The translations under genes and the position numbers were made by a program. From the NCBI RefSeq assembly GCF_008932115.1, contig NZ_CP044543.1:2046001-2110000 (forward strand): a stretch of 64,000 nt of DNA, written 5' to 3'. Shown here one piece after another: positions 46,072-54,890 of this stretch. The notes below the pieces were generated by a model that did not search any database, had not been told where the DNA came from, and was given only the letters and a program-made list of their open reading frames with translations. The stretch's first letter is position 1, and every line of letters starts with the position of its first letter. Source of the stretch: Bradyrhizobium betae. Its GTDB lineage: Bacteria > Pseudomonadota > Alphaproteobacteria > Rhizobiales > Xanthobacteraceae.

Positions 46072-46908
46072 GTGACCATCGTGGCAGACAACAGCACTCT
46101 CCAAAACATCACCGGCACCATCCTGCTCGCCGGCGCCGGCAAGATGGGCGGCGCGCTGCTGACCGGATGGCTGGCGGGCGGGCTCGACCCGCGCCGCGTC
46201 GCAGTGGTCGATCCGCACATCTCGCCCGAGATCACCGCGCTTGCCGGCAGGGGCGTGGCGCTCAATCCCGACGTGAAGGCGGCCGGCGCCGTCGAGACGA
46301 TGGTCCTCGCGGTGAAGCCGCAGATGTTCCGCGGGGCCGGCGCCAGGCTGAGATCATTCGTTTCGGCGACAACCTCGGTCGTCTCGATCATGGCGGGAAC
46401 CACGATCGCCTCGCTTCGGGAGGTCTGCGGCGGCGCCGTCGTGCGCGCGATGCCGAACACGCCGGCTGCCATCGGCCGCGGCATCACCGTTGCCGTCGCC
46501 GCGAGCGATGTCAGCGCACAGCAGCGCGCGGTGGCGGACGCGTTGCTGCGCGCCACCGGCTCGGTCGAATGGGTCGAGGATGAAAGCCTGATGGATGCGG
46601 TGACCGCCGTCTCCGGCTCGGGCCCGGCCTATGTGTTCCTGCTCGCCGAAGAGCTCGCGCGTGCCGGCGTCGAGGCGGGATTGCCCGAGGCTCTGGCGAC
46701 GAAGCTTGCGCGCGAAACGGTCGCCGGCTCCGGCGAGCTGCTGCACCAGTCGGAGCTTGCCTCCAGCACGCTGCGCCAGAACGTCACATCGCCCGGCGGC
46801 ACCACCGCCGCAGCCCTCGGCGTGCTGATGGGCGAGCCCGGCCTGCGCGACCTGATGATCCGCGCGATCGCGGCTGCGACGCAACGGTCGAAGGAATTGG
46901 CGAAGTAG
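46072..46908 (+). CDS. proC: Pyrroline-5-carboxylate reductase
   Basis: 278 residues; last step of proline synthesis, NAD(P)H reduction of P5C. The Rossmann motif is ILLAGAGKMGGALLTGWL. The C-terminal dimer signature reads AVSGSGPAYVFLLAEELARA, with the conserved end SPGGTTAAALGVLM. The start is placed at GTG 46072 (GTG 46081 also possible). An ATG at 46027 or 46033 would make the first ~14 residues from the palindromic repeat, which looks accidental. No strong ribosome-binding site was seen. Confidence 0.94.
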   Translation: MTIVADNSTLQNITGTILLAGAGKMGGALLTGWLAGGLDPRRVAVVDPHISPEITALAGRGVALNPDVKAAGAVETMVLAVKPQMFRGAGARLRSFVSATTSVVSIMAGTTIASLREVCGGAVVRAMPNTPAAIGRGITVAVAASDVSAQQRAVADALLRATGSVEWVEDESLMDAVTAVSGSGPAYVFLLAEELARAGVEAGLPEALATKLARETVAGSGELLHQSELASSTLRQNVTSPGGTTAAALGVLMGEPGLRDLMIRAIAAATQRSKELAK

Positions 46909-46911
46909 CGG

Positions 46912-47304
46912 CTACGCCCCCAGCCGCTTGTTGAACATCTCGACATTGACGAGCCCGCGAGCGTGGCGGCCTTCGCCGAGCTTACGCGTGCCCTCGAACG
47001 CCTCGACCTCGAAACGGATGACGCGGCGCTCGACCGCGACGACCTTCGCGGTGGTTCGTACCGTTGCACCAACCAAGGCTGCCGCGAGATGGCGGATGTC
47101 GACCTCGGTACCGACCGTGACCCAGCCCGGCTGCAGCGCTGCGCGGATCGCATCGCCCGACGTCATCTCCATCTCCAGGATCATCATCGGCGTCGCATAG
47201 ACCATCGGCATGCCCGGCACGAAATGCCCGACGGTGCGCTCCGCCGGGACCACCAGCATGCGCTCGGCGCTCATGCCGACCTTGATGAAATCGCGTGCGT
47301 CCAT
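46912..47304 (-). CDS. FlK-like hotdog thioesterase
   Basis: 130-residue hotdog fold. It follows the fluoroacetyl-CoA thioesterase FlK pattern: VVPAERTVGHFVPGMPMVYA, TPMMILEMEM, QPGWVTVGTEVDIRHLAAAL and GEGRHARGLVNVEMFNKRLG. The Thr/Glu/His catalytic set would be in YATP, EME and RHLA. The substrate is probably an unspecified acyl-CoA; fluoroacetate is not implied. Convergent with proC (3-bp gap). Confidence 0.87.
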   Translation of the reverse strand: MDARDFIKVGMSAERMLVVPAERTVGHFVPGMPMVYATPMMILEMEMTSGDAIRAALQPGWVTVGTEVDIRHLAAALVGATVRTTAKVVAVERRVIRFEVEAFEGTRKLGEGRHARGLVNVEMFNKRLGA

Positions 47305-47322
47305 GGGTGCTTCAAACTCCGC

Positions 47323-47474
47323 CGTCGTCCCGGACAAGCGCAGCGAAGCGGAGCGCTGATCCGGGACCCATAACCACAGGATCGAGTCTGGCGACGACTC
47401 GGAGCTACCAGCTTGCCCCACAACCACGCCCTGTGGTTATGGGTCCCGGATCTGGGCTTACGCTTGTCCGGGAC
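47323..47474. repeat. Large inverted repeat (GTCCCGGACAAGCG family)
   Basis: CGTCGTCCCGGACAAGCG at the left and CGCTTGTCCGGGACGAC at the right bracket a second pair (GATCCGGGACCCATAACCAC / GTGGTTATGGGTCCCGGATC). The ~150-bp element could form one long hairpin. Confidence 0.75.
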
Positions 47475-47499
47475 GACAGTCGTGAATGACGCCAATGCG

Positions 47500-47703
47500 T
47501 CATTTCTTCGCCGCCGCCGCGCGCTCCACAAACGTCTTGCCGCCCTTCATCTTGTGGCGGAGCGGGGCTTCGTTGATCTGGATGACGACGGCATCGGCAT
47601 CGACGCCGAGATTCTTGACCAGCGCCTGCGTGATGTCGCGCATCATGCCGGCCTTCTGCTCGTCGGTGCGGCCTTCGGCCATGCTGACAGTAATCTCAGG
47701 CAT
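47500..47703 (-). CDS. 4-oxalocrotonate tautomerase family protein
   Basis: 67 residues starting MPEITVSMAEGRTDEQKAGM; removal of Met exposes the catalytic Pro1. GVDADAVVIQINEA matches the family core. It is a small hexameric tautomerase. GGGAG precedes the ATG. No aromatic-pathway genes flank it, so the substrate is unknown. Confidence 0.88.
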   Translation of the reverse strand: MPEITVSMAEGRTDEQKAGMMRDITQALVKNLGVDADAVVIQINEAPLRHKMKGGKTFVERAAAAKK

Positions 47704-47757
47704 CGTTCTCTCCCTTGCGGCCGAACACCGGCCATTGACGGTCGCCATCAAACAAGA

Positions 47758-47789
47758 CGTGGATGCCCGGGACAAGCCCGGGCGTGACG
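47758..47789. repeat. Short CCCGGGACAAGCCCGGG palindrome
   Basis: GCCCGGGACAAGCCCGGGC flanked by ACGTGGAT and GTGACGC. Same family as the repeat at 26897. Confidence 0.65.
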
Positions 47790-47802
47790 CCTGCCGGAAT
47801 GG

Positions 47803-49323
47803 CTATCCCCACTTTACGTCATGGCGCGCCAGCACCTCGCGCACTTTCGCGACGAGATCGGCTTCGCTGCACGAGAACTGCGCCGGACGGCTCTCGCGCC
47901 ATTCCTGGTTGGAGGCGATGGCCGCGGCCGCCTTGGCGCCTTCGATCAGATCCTTGATCTGCACCTCGCCGCGCGCCTTTTCATCGGAGCCCTGGATGAT
48001 GACGCAGGGCGCGTTACGGCGGTCGGCATATTTGAGCTGGTTACCCATGTTCTTGGGATTGCCGAGATAGAGCTCGGCGCGGATGCCGGCGGTGCGCAAG
48101 CTTGCGACCATCTTCTGATAATCGGCGACGCGATCGCGGTCGAACACGGTGACGACGACGGGGCCGAACTCGGGCCGCGTGTCGAGCTTGCCGAGCAGCG
48201 TCAGCGCCGCCTGAAGGCGTGACACGCCGATCGAGAAGCCGGTCGCTGGCACCGGCTCGCCGCGGAAGCGCGAGACGAGGCCGTCGTAACGTCCGCCGCC
48301 GCCGACCGAGCCGAAGCGCACGGGACGGCCTTTGTCGTCCTTCGTCTCGAGCAGCAGTTCGACCTCGTAGACAGGACCGGTGTAATATTCGAGACCGCGC
48401 ACGACGGACGGATCGATCTTGATGCGATCTGCGCCGTAACCAGACGCCGCGACCAGCTTGGCAATCTCTTCCAGCTCGCTCACGCCGGCCTGACCGACTT
48501 CGCTCTTGGCGAGATAGGTCTCTGCCGCGGCAATGGCCTCTTTCCAGTCGTCGCGCGGCTTGGTGATGGCGAGAACGACGTCGGCCTCCGCCGCGCTCAG
48601 ATTGGCGCCCTTCGTGAAGTCGCCCTTGCCTTCTTCGCCGCCGTCCCATCGTCCGGGACCAAGTAATTTGCGCACTTCATCAGCGGAAAACTTGTCGAGC
48701 TTATCGATGGCGCGCAGCACGGTCAGCCTGCGGCCTGCATTCTCTTCACCGGCGAGCCCGATGGCTTCCAGAACGCCATCCAGCACTTTGCGGTTGTTGA
48801 CCTTCACGACGTACTGGCCGCGCTGAACGCCCAGCGCCTCCATCGTGTCCGCCGCCATCATGCAGATCTCGGCGTCCGCCGCCGGTGTCGCCGAGCCGAC
48901 CGTGTCGGCGTCGAACTGCATGAACTGGCGGAAGCGGCCGGGGCCGGGCTTTTCGTTGCGGAAGACATAGCCGACGCGATAGCTGCGATAGGGCAGGACC
49001 AGGCCGTCGGTGCCGTAGCGCTCGCCGACATAGCGGGCGAGCGGCGCGGTCAGATCGTAGCGGAGCGAAATCCACTGCTCGTCGTCGTCCTGGAACGAGA
49101 ACACGCCCTCGTTCGGACGGTCCTGGTCGGGCAGGAATTTTCCGAGCGCGTCGGTATATTCCATCGCCGGAGTCTCCACGGGCTCGAAGCCGTAGAGCTC
49201 GTAGACGGCGCGGATCTTCTCGACCATCTCGCGCGTCGCCCGGATCGCGGCGGGATCGCGATCCTCGAGTCCGCGCGGCAGACGCGCCTTCAGTTTCTGC
49301 GGTTTTTTGGGTTTTTCGGCCAT
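47803..49323 (-). CDS. hisS: Histidyl-tRNA synthetase
   Basis: 506-residue class II aminoacyl-tRNA synthetase. Motif 1 region [15 protein letters not shown], motif 2 [10 protein letters not shown]...[20 protein letters not shown] (read as [20 protein letters not shown]), the HisA motif [15 protein letters not shown], motif 3 [13 protein letters not shown] and [10 protein letters not shown]. The C-terminal anticodon-binding domain reads [20 protein letters not shown] in part. The basic start [20 protein letters not shown] is typical of alphaproteobacterial HisS. Confidence 0.96.
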   Translation of the reverse strand: MAEKPKKPQKLKARLPRGLEDRDPAAIRATREMVEKIRAVYELYGFEPVETPAMEYTDALGKFLPDQDRPNEGVFSFQDDDEQWISLRYDLTAPLARYVGERYGTDGLVLPYRSYRVGYVFRNEKPGPGRFRQFMQFDADTVGSATPAADAEICMMAADTMEALGVQRGQYVVKVNNRKVLDGVLEAIGLAGEENAGRRLTVLRAIDKLDKFSADEVRKLLGPGRWDGGEEGKGDFTKGANLSAAEADVVLAITKPRDDWKEAIAAAETYLAKSEVGQAGVSELEEIAKLVAASGYGADRIKIDPSVVRGLEYYTGPVYEVELLLETKDDKGRPVRFGSVGGGGRYDGLVSRFRGEPVPATGFSIGVSRLQAALTLLGKLDTRPEFGPVVVTVFDRDRVADYQKMVASLRTAGIRAELYLGNPKNMGNQLKYADRRNAPCVIIQGSDEKARGEVQIKDLIEGAKAAAAIASNQEWRESRPAQFSCSEADLVAKVREVLARHDVKWG

Positions 49324-49363
49324 GCGCGGCGTTTACCAGCCGAAGCCGGTGGCGGCAACTGCC

Positions 49364-49882
49364 CTACGGCTGCTCCATCCGCGCCCGGAGCGCATCGGCC
49401 TCGGCTATCGGCATGGATTTGAGCAGCGGCTTGACGGTCTCGCCGCCGACGATCTTGCCGTTGCGCATGAACATCCAGTCCGAGATGTCGGTCTCGCTGA
49501 ATTGAGCGAGGTCTCCCAATCGCTTTCCAGGCATGTTCTGAGGCATGTCCGCGAAACGCGCGGCATAGTCGCCGCTCGGCAGCCTCTTCACCTGGCTCAT
49601 CCAGATATGCTCGCCATTGCCTGCGGTCAGAAATCGCACCTTGAGAGAGTGTCCGGTCTCCGACGGTTTCGAGGCCTCGTAAGAAGCCCAGAAGACAGGC
49701 AGCGTAGCGCGCGCACGAGCGATTGCCGCGTTCATTTCGGCGTCAGTATCGGCCACGCTGATGACCCGGTCCGGCACGTTCACCGCGGGATGTGGACCCA
49801 GGTTTAGAATGCCGAAGACGGCAAGGGCCGTGACGACGGCGGATACGGCCCATTTGATTGGCTGGGAGAGAGAGGTCGGCAT
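49364..49882 (-). CDS. DUF2314 (YegJ-like) protein
   Basis: 172 residues. An N-terminal membrane segment (WAVSAVVTALAVFGILNLGP) precedes the DUF2314 domain (SVADTDAEMNAAIARARATL, GEHIWMSQVKRLPSGDYAAR, SDWMFMRNGKIVGGETV). It is probably a membrane-anchored periplasmic protein of unknown role. ATG 49882 has GAGAGAGAGG upstream. It lies 40 bp after nothing on its strand and just before hisS in reverse order, so cotranscription with hisS (40-bp gap) is possible. Confidence 0.85.
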   Translation of the reverse strand: MPTSLSQPIKWAVSAVVTALAVFGILNLGPHPAVNVPDRVISVADTDAEMNAAIARARATLPVFWASYEASKPSETGHSLKVRFLTAGNGEHIWMSQVKRLPSGDYAARFADMPQNMPGKRLGDLAQFSETDISDWMFMRNGKIVGGETVKPLLKSMPIAEADALRARMEQP

Positions 49883-49975
49883 GCTCGGGCGTCTAACACT
49901 GCGATGTCCCAATCATTGTCGCACAGTTGCGCAGACGCGTTCAACAACTAAAGGTTATCGTCATCAGGGAAGTCC

Positions 49976-50008
49976 CAACGTGCCGCCCGTCCGCGGGGCG
50001 GCACGTTG
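49976..50008 (-). terminator. Strong hairpin downstream of ilvE
   Basis: A perfect 13-bp stem, CAACGTGCCGCCC (49976-49988) with GGGCGGCACGTTG (49996-50008), 40 bp beyond the ilvE stop. No T tract follows, so it may stabilise the 3' end or terminate weakly. Confidence 0.5.
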
Positions 50009-50047
50009 TCGATCCGTTTCGCGACCCTAGACCCGGGACACGAAGCC

Positions 50048-51124
50048 TCAAAACACCTTGCGGATCCAGTTGTGCGGATCGTTGGTGCGGCCGTACTGGA
50101 TGTCGACGAGCTGCTTGCGCAGGCCCATGGCGACGGGGCCGGCGGCGCCGCCGCTGATCTCGAAATCGCCGCTCACCGAACGCACCTTGCCGATCGGCGA
50201 GATCACCGCGGCGGTGCCGCAGGCAAAGGCTTCCTTGAGCTTGCCGGAAGCCGCGTCCTTGCGCCACTGGTCGAGCGAGTACGGCTCCTCGCGCACGGTC
50301 TTGCCGGCATCGCGGGCGAGCGTGATGATGGAGTCGCGGGTGATGCCAGGCAGGATCGTGCCAAGCGGCGGCGTCGACAGCGAGCCGTCCTCGAACACGA
50401 AGAACACGTTCATGCCGCCGAGCTCCTCGATATAGCGGCGCTCGTTCGCGTCGAGGAAGACGACCTGATCGCAGCCGTGCTGGATCGCTTCGGCCTGCGC
50501 CCGCAGGCTTGCCGCGTAATTGCCGCCGCATTTGACGGCGCCGGTGCCGCCGACGGCCGCACGCGTGTAGTTCTCCGACACCCAGATCGAGACGGGCGCG
50601 GGTCCGCCCTTGAAATACGAGCCGACCGGCGAAGCGATCACCGCGAAGATGTATTCGGACGACGGCTTGACGCCGAGGAAGGTCTCGCTCGCGATCATGA
50701 AGGGCCGCAAGTAGAGGCTGCCTTCGCCGCCCGGCATCCAGGCGCGGTCGATGCGCACGACCTGCTCGACCGCCTCGATGAAGACATCCTCGGGCAATTG
50801 CGCCATCGCCATGCGATCGGCGGAGTCCTTGAAGCGCCGCGCGTTGGCGTCGGGGCGGAACAGGTTCACGCCGCCGTCGTCGCGCTTGTAGGCCTTCAGC
50901 CCCTCGAAGATTTCCTGGGCGTAGTGCAGGACGGCGCCGGCCGGATCGAGCTGGAAGTTGGCGCGCGCCTCGATCTTGGCCTCGTACCAGCCGCCCTTGG
51001 CCTGGTTGTAGCGGACGATCGCCATGTGATCGGTGAAGACCCGCCCGAAGCCGGGGTCCACCAGCCTGGCGACGCGGTCCTTTTCTGGCGTAGGGTTGGA
51101 TGCGGGCTGGATGTCGAATTTCAT
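50048..51124 (-). CDS. ilvE: Branched-chain amino acid aminotransferase
   Basis: 358-residue class IV PLP aminotransferase for Leu, Ile and Val. Segments seen: HYAQEIFEGLKAYKRDDGGV, LYLRPFMIASETFLGVKPSS, the PLP-lysine region AVKCGGNYAASLRAQAEAIQ, EELGGMNVFFVFEDGSL and LPGITRDSIITLAR. ATG 51124 is chosen for AAGGA seven bases upstream; ATG 51130 is right on the ribosome-binding site. It is divergent from the marR-like regulator. Confidence 0.95.
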   Translation of the reverse strand: MKFDIQPASNPTPEKDRVARLVDPGFGRVFTDHMAIVRYNQAKGGWYEAKIEARANFQLDPAGAVLHYAQEIFEGLKAYKRDDGGVNLFRPDANARRFKDSADRMAMAQLPEDVFIEAVEQVVRIDRAWMPGGEGSLYLRPFMIASETFLGVKPSSEYIFAVIASPVGSYFKGGPAPVSIWVSENYTRAAVGGTGAVKCGGNYAASLRAQAEAIQHGCDQVVFLDANERRYIEELGGMNVFFVFEDGSLSTPPLGTILPGITRDSIITLARDAGKTVREEPYSLDQWRKDAASGKLKEAFACGTAAVISPIGKVRSVSGDFEISGGAAGPVAMGLRKQLVDIQYGRTNDPHNWIRKVF

Positions 51125-51471
51125 GCTCATGTCCTTGGCTCCCGCTGCCGGTGGCGGCGCTGTCCTGGCGCCGGCCTGCCCTGTTTGGGGCCCGGCTGGC
51201 TTGATGTGGTTTCTGGCCGAACCACCGCCAGCCTTGTTACGGCCGGTTTCCGTGGCCAGCATGTCCGCGGAGGACATGCTTTTGCGGAAGGCGGAAGTCC
51301 AGTATGTTTTGCCGAAATGCCGCTCGACAATCGCACGGTAGATCTGCTTCGGCCGTCGGCCGCCTGTCAGCCTCTCTCCGGCCGCCCTGCTTCGATGCCA
51401 CCCGACGCGAAACGATCTAAAATTTCGTGCGGGTCGATCGTTTTGTAACATTGAACCCAAGATACGTCAAT
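51125..51471. other. ilvE / marR-like divergent intergenic region
   Basis: 347 bp. The regulator-proximal 70 bp are A/T-rich and carry an inverted repeat (51410-51443). The ilvE-proximal part is GC-rich with no recognised attenuator or leader peptide. Confidence 0.5.
51410..51443. promoter_or_regulatory. Inverted repeat AAACGATC-N18-GATCGTTT
   Basis: Perfect 8-bp arms (51410-51417 and 51436-51443) in the A/T-rich leader, 29 bp before the marR-like start codon. It is a plausible operator for autoregulation; the 18-bp spacer is long for a single MarR dimer. Confidence 0.4.
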
Positions 51472-52014
51472 ATGCCTGACATAAATTTCGCGACTTCCTC
51501 TCAAGACGCTGCCGAGCCTCGGCCGGCCGCAGGCGATGGAGGCAATTTGCGCTGGGATATCATCGAGCTGCTGTTCTTCGCCTATCGCGATTTCGTCGGC
51601 GATCCCGACCAGGAGCTGGAGGCTTTCGGCTTCGGCCGGGCCCACCACCGGGTCATGCATTTCGTCTACCGCTATCCCGGCCTCAAGGTCGCCGACCTGC
51701 TCGACGTCCTGCGCATCACAAAACAGTCGCTCGGCCGGGTGCTCAAGCAGCTGCTGGACGAGGGCTATATCGTGCAGAAGACCGGCGACAATGACCGCCG
51801 CCAGCGCCTGCTCTACGCGACGCCGAAGGGCGAGGCGCTGGTGCAGAAGCTCGCCGGCCTCCAGACCACGCGGATCACCAAGGCGCTGGCCGAGATGGCG
51901 CCGCAGGACGCCGAGACCGTCAAGCGCTTCCTGCGCGCGATGATCGACCGCGACGATCCGGACAAGGTGCTGGAGACGATCTTCGCCAACGTCAATCAAG
52001 ACGGAAAGGAGTGA
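51472..52014 (+). CDS. MarR-family regulator, PetP-like
   Basis: 180 residues. The winged-helix core is FGRAHHRVMHFVYRYPGLKV, then ADLLDVLRITKQSLGRVLKQ, LLDEGYIVQKTGDNDRRQRL and a C-terminal dimer helix. The overlap with a downstream OmpR-type regulator is the arrangement of petP-petR in Rhodobacter, where PetR is needed for cytochrome bc1 expression. ATG 51472 is chosen because residues before it are unrelated. It lies upstream of, and four bases over, the response regulator. Confidence 0.88.
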   Translation: MPDINFATSSQDAAEPRPAAGDGGNLRWDIIELLFFAYRDFVGDPDQELEAFGFGRAHHRVMHFVYRYPGLKVADLLDVLRITKQSLGRVLKQLLDEGYIVQKTGDNDRRQRLLYATPKGEALVQKLAGLQTTRITKALAEMAPQDAETVKRFLRAMIDRDDPDKVLETIFANVNQDGKE

Positions 52015-52016
52015 CC

Positions 52017-52742
52017 GTGCCGCTCGCTGCCACGCTCGGCCGCCCGCCGGTGCAACCGGCCGATGACGCGCCTCATCTGCTTTTGGTGGATGACGACCGC
52101 CGCATCCGCGATCTGCTGTCGCGTTTCCTCGCCAGCGAGGGCTATCGCGTCACCACCGCGGCGAGCGCCGGCGATGCGCGCTCGAAGCTGCTTGGCCTGC
52201 ATTTCGACCTGCTGATCCTCGACGTCATGATGCCCGGCGAGACCGGCTTCGACCTCGCCCGCTTCATCCGGACCTCCTCCTCGGTGCCGATCGTGATGCT
52301 GACGGCGCGCCATGAGGCGGAAGCCCGCATCGAGGGGTTGCAGATCGGCGCCGACGATTACGTCGCAAAACCGTTCGAGCCGCGCGAGCTTGCGCTGCGC
52401 ATCAACAACATCCTCAAGCGCGCCGCCCCGCCGCCGCAAGCCGCGGCGGTCGAGCAGATCGCGTTCGGGCCCTACGTCTACCATCTCGACCGCGGCGAAT
52501 TGCGCCAGGGCGAGGAGGTCATCCACCTCACCGACCGCGAGCGCGAGATGCTGCGCATTCTCTCGGAGACGCCAGGCGAGACCATCCCGCGCAGCGCGCT
52601 GACCGGCAATGGCAGCGTCAACGAGCGCGCCGTCGACGTGCAGATCAACCGCCTGCGGCGCAAGATCGAGACCGACCCCGCCAATCCGCTGTTCCTACAG
52701 GCAGTGCGCGGCATCGGCTACCGGCTGGTAGCCTCGCCATAA
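52017..52742 (+). CDS. OmpR-family response regulator, PetR-like
   Basis: 241 residues. Receiver domain: LLVDDDRRIRDLLSRFLAS, phospho-acceptor Asp69 in LLILDVMMPGETGFD, Thr in MLTARHE, Lys in DDYVAKPFEP. The winged-helix output has LTDREREMLRILSE and INRLRRKIETDPANP. GTG 52017 lies five bases after AAGGAG, better placed than the GTG at 52011 that overlaps the marR stop. A histidine kinase follows 18 bp later. PetR/PetP-like control of respiration genes is inferred from order. Confidence 0.92.
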   Translation: MPLAATLGRPPVQPADDAPHLLLVDDDRRIRDLLSRFLASEGYRVTTAASAGDARSKLLGLHFDLLILDVMMPGETGFDLARFIRTSSSVPIVMLTARHEAEARIEGLQIGADDYVAKPFEPRELALRINNILKRAAPPPQAAAVEQIAFGPYVYHLDRGELRQGEEVIHLTDREREMLRILSETPGETIPRSALTGNGSVNERAVDVQINRLRRKIETDPANPLFLQAVRGIGYRLVASP

Positions 52743-52760
52743 ATCAGTGAAGCGCGACCG

Positions 52761-54146
52761 ATGAGCACGATCGATACCGGCCTGACGCTGCTCAAGAGCG
52801 CTGCCGGCCGCGTTTCGGCCGCCAATGGCTGGATGGGTAACGCGTTCAAGGGCTGGATGCCGACAGGCCTCTATGCCCGCGCGCTGCTGATCATGATCGT
52901 GCCGATGGTGATCCTTCAGACCGTGGTCGCCTTCGTGTTCATGGAGCGACACTGGAATACGGTGACGCGACGGCTGTCAGCCGCGGTGGTGCAGGACATC
53001 GCCGCGCTGATCGACGTCTACAAGAGCTATCCGCAGGACAAGGACCGCGCCCAGCTCAAGAGCATCGGACAGCGGCTGCAGTTGGTGGTCGATTTTCTGC
53101 CCCCCGGCGACATGCCACCCCCGGGACCAAAACCGTTCTTTTCGCTGCTCGACCAGACGCTGTCGGTGCAGCTCGGCCGCCAGATCGGACGCTCGTTCTG
53201 GATCGACACCGTCGGCCGCTCCAATCTCGTCGAGATCCGCATCCAGCTCGACGATGCCGTGATGCGCGTGTTCGCGCAGCGCAGCGCCGCCTACGCCTCG
53301 AACTCGGAGATCTTCTTGTTCTGGATGGTCGGCACATCCTCGATCCTGCTGATCGTCGCGGTGCTGTTCCTGCGCAACCAGATCAAGCCGATCCTGCGCC
53401 TTGCGGATGCCGCGGAGAGTTTCGGCAAGGGGCGCGAGGCGCCGAACTTCAGACCGCGCGGCGCCCGCGAAGTGCGGCGCGCGGCGGTCGCCTTCCTCGA
53501 GATGAAGTCGCGCATCGAGCGCACCATGGAGCAGCGCACCGCGATGCTCGCCGGAGTCAGCCACGATCTGCGCACCATCCTGACCCGCTTCAAGCTCGAA
53601 CTGGAATTGATCGGCGACAGTCCCGAGCTCGAGGGCATGCGCAAGGACGTCGACGAGATGTCGATGATGCTGGAGGACTATCTCGCCTTCGCCCGCGGCG
53701 ATTCCGGCGAGCAGTCGCAGCCGACCGACATGGCACAGGCGCTGGAAGAGCTGCGCAGCGACGCCGAACGCCACGGCCATACCGCCACCGTTGCGTTCCA
53801 CGGCCTGCCCGTGGTGACGGTGAAGCCGGCCTCGTTCAAGCGCTGCCTCGCCAACCTCGTCACCAACGCCGCGCGCTACGGCAAGAGCATCGCCATCACC
53901 GGCCAGCGCGATCACCGTTATTTGACCGTGACGATCGACGACGACGGGCCGGGCATTCCCGTGCACTTACGCGAAGACGTGTTCAAGCCGTTCCTGCGGC
54001 TGGACAACGCGCGCAACCAGGACGAAGGCGGCACGGGCCTTGGCCTTGCCATCGCCCGCGACATCGCCCGCTCGCATGGCGGCGACATCACCCTCGGCGA
54101 CAGCCCGATGGGGGGATTGAGGGCAAGCGTGAGGATTCCGGTGTAG
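52761..54146 (+). CDS. EnvZ-like sensor histidine kinase
   Basis: 461 residues. Two membrane segments (ALLIMIVPMVILQTVVAFVF at about 41-60, and FWMVGTSSILLIVAVLFL at about 190-208) bound a periplasmic sensor. A HAMP linker follows, then the H-box GVSHDLRTILTRFKLELEL with His268. The usual Pro after the His-Asp-Leu-Arg-Thr is Ile, as in many alphaproteobacterial EnvZ-type kinases. ATPase motifs: NLVTNAARYG (N-box), DDDGPGIP (G1), GGTGLGLAIA (G2). It is the presumed partner of the response regulator 18 bp upstream. Confidence 0.93.
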   Translation: MSTIDTGLTLLKSAAGRVSAANGWMGNAFKGWMPTGLYARALLIMIVPMVILQTVVAFVFMERHWNTVTRRLSAAVVQDIAALIDVYKSYPQDKDRAQLKSIGQRLQLVVDFLPPGDMPPPGPKPFFSLLDQTLSVQLGRQIGRSFWIDTVGRSNLVEIRIQLDDAVMRVFAQRSAAYASNSEIFLFWMVGTSSILLIVAVLFLRNQIKPILRLADAAESFGKGREAPNFRPRGAREVRRAAVAFLEMKSRIERTMEQRTAMLAGVSHDLRTILTRFKLELELIGDSPELEGMRKDVDEMSMMLEDYLAFARGDSGEQSQPTDMAQALEELRSDAERHGHTATVAFHGLPVVTVKPASFKRCLANLVTNAARYGKSIAITGQRDHRYLTVTIDDDGPGIPVHLREDVFKPFLRLDNARNQDEGGTGLGLAIARDIARSHGGDITLGDSPMGGLRASVRIPV

Positions 54147-54154
54147 GCTGGCTC

Positions 54155-54310
54155 TTCCTTCTCCCCTTGTGGGAGAAGGTGGCGCTAAGCGCCGGATGAG
54201 GGGTCTCGCTCGGCGAATTCAAAAGCAGAAGAGTCACGTGCGGAGAGAAACCCCTCACCCGTCTCGCCGCTGCGCGGCGAGCCACCCTCTCCCACAAGGG
54301 GAGAGGGGAA
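54155..54310. repeat. Palindromic repeat (CTCCCC...GGGGAG family)
   Basis: CTTCTCCCCTTGTGGGAGAAGG, a GCCGCTGCGCGGC core and CCCTCTCCCACAAGGGGAGAGG form nested inverted repeats. Same family as 12624 and 42497. Confidence 0.72.
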
Positions 54311-54314
54311 GAAC

Positions 54315-54845
54315 CTACTTCGGCAGCAAGTTCTTCAGCTTGTCGATGTCGCGCACGTTCATCTTGAAGCCGCCGGGCATCACGATGTCGCCGGGCTTCT
54401 GCTCCGGCTTGCAGGCCCCGAGCCACTTGGCTTCGAGGGTCGTGGTGGTATCGCGCCCCGCGGCGCCGACAGCGCCGCCTTGCGCATGCGACGAGGTCTT
54501 CACCGTATAGGCCGAGTTGAAATCGCCCGTGATCTCGGCGTGCGAGGTCGTACTGATGCCGGCGACGCTGCACTCGGAATCGCTGACATAGCCGGTCGCC
54601 GTCTTCTTGATCTCCTGCTTGGCGCAGATCTGCTTGGCCATCGGGGAGACGTTGTTGTTCATCTCCTTGTCGACGGTCTCGTCGGTGCAGTGCTGCATGG
54701 TCATCTCGGGCACGGGCGAGCCGGCCCTGACCATCTTGATTTCCCAGAGACCGGCCTTGCGCACCGGCAGATCGTCCGCACGAGCTGCGCCTGCCGACAG
54801 AACGAAGCAAAGGGCCGAGCCGAGCAAAGCGAGTTTGCGCGTCAT
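54315..54845 (-). CDS. DUF3617 secreted protein
   Basis: 176 residues. The signal peptide is MTRKLALLGSALCFVLSAGA with cleavage near ARAD. The mature DUF3617 domain reads RKAGLWEIKMVRAGSPVPEM, TMQHCTDETVDKEM, ICAKQEIKKTATGYVSDSEC and has four conserved cysteines, probably in two disulfides. It is periplasmic, role unknown. Confidence 0.85.
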   Translation of the reverse strand: MTRKLALLGSALCFVLSAGAARADDLPVRKAGLWEIKMVRAGSPVPEMTMQHCTDETVDKEMNNNVSPMAKQICAKQEIKKTATGYVSDSECSVAGISTTSHAEITGDFNSAYTVKTSSHAQGGAVGAAGRDTTTTLEAKWLGACKPEQKPGDIVMPGGFKMNVRDIDKLKNLLPK

Positions 54846-54890
54846 GAGGAGATGCTCCCGGCTGAAAGATTGCGGCGCTAAGAAAGCGCT

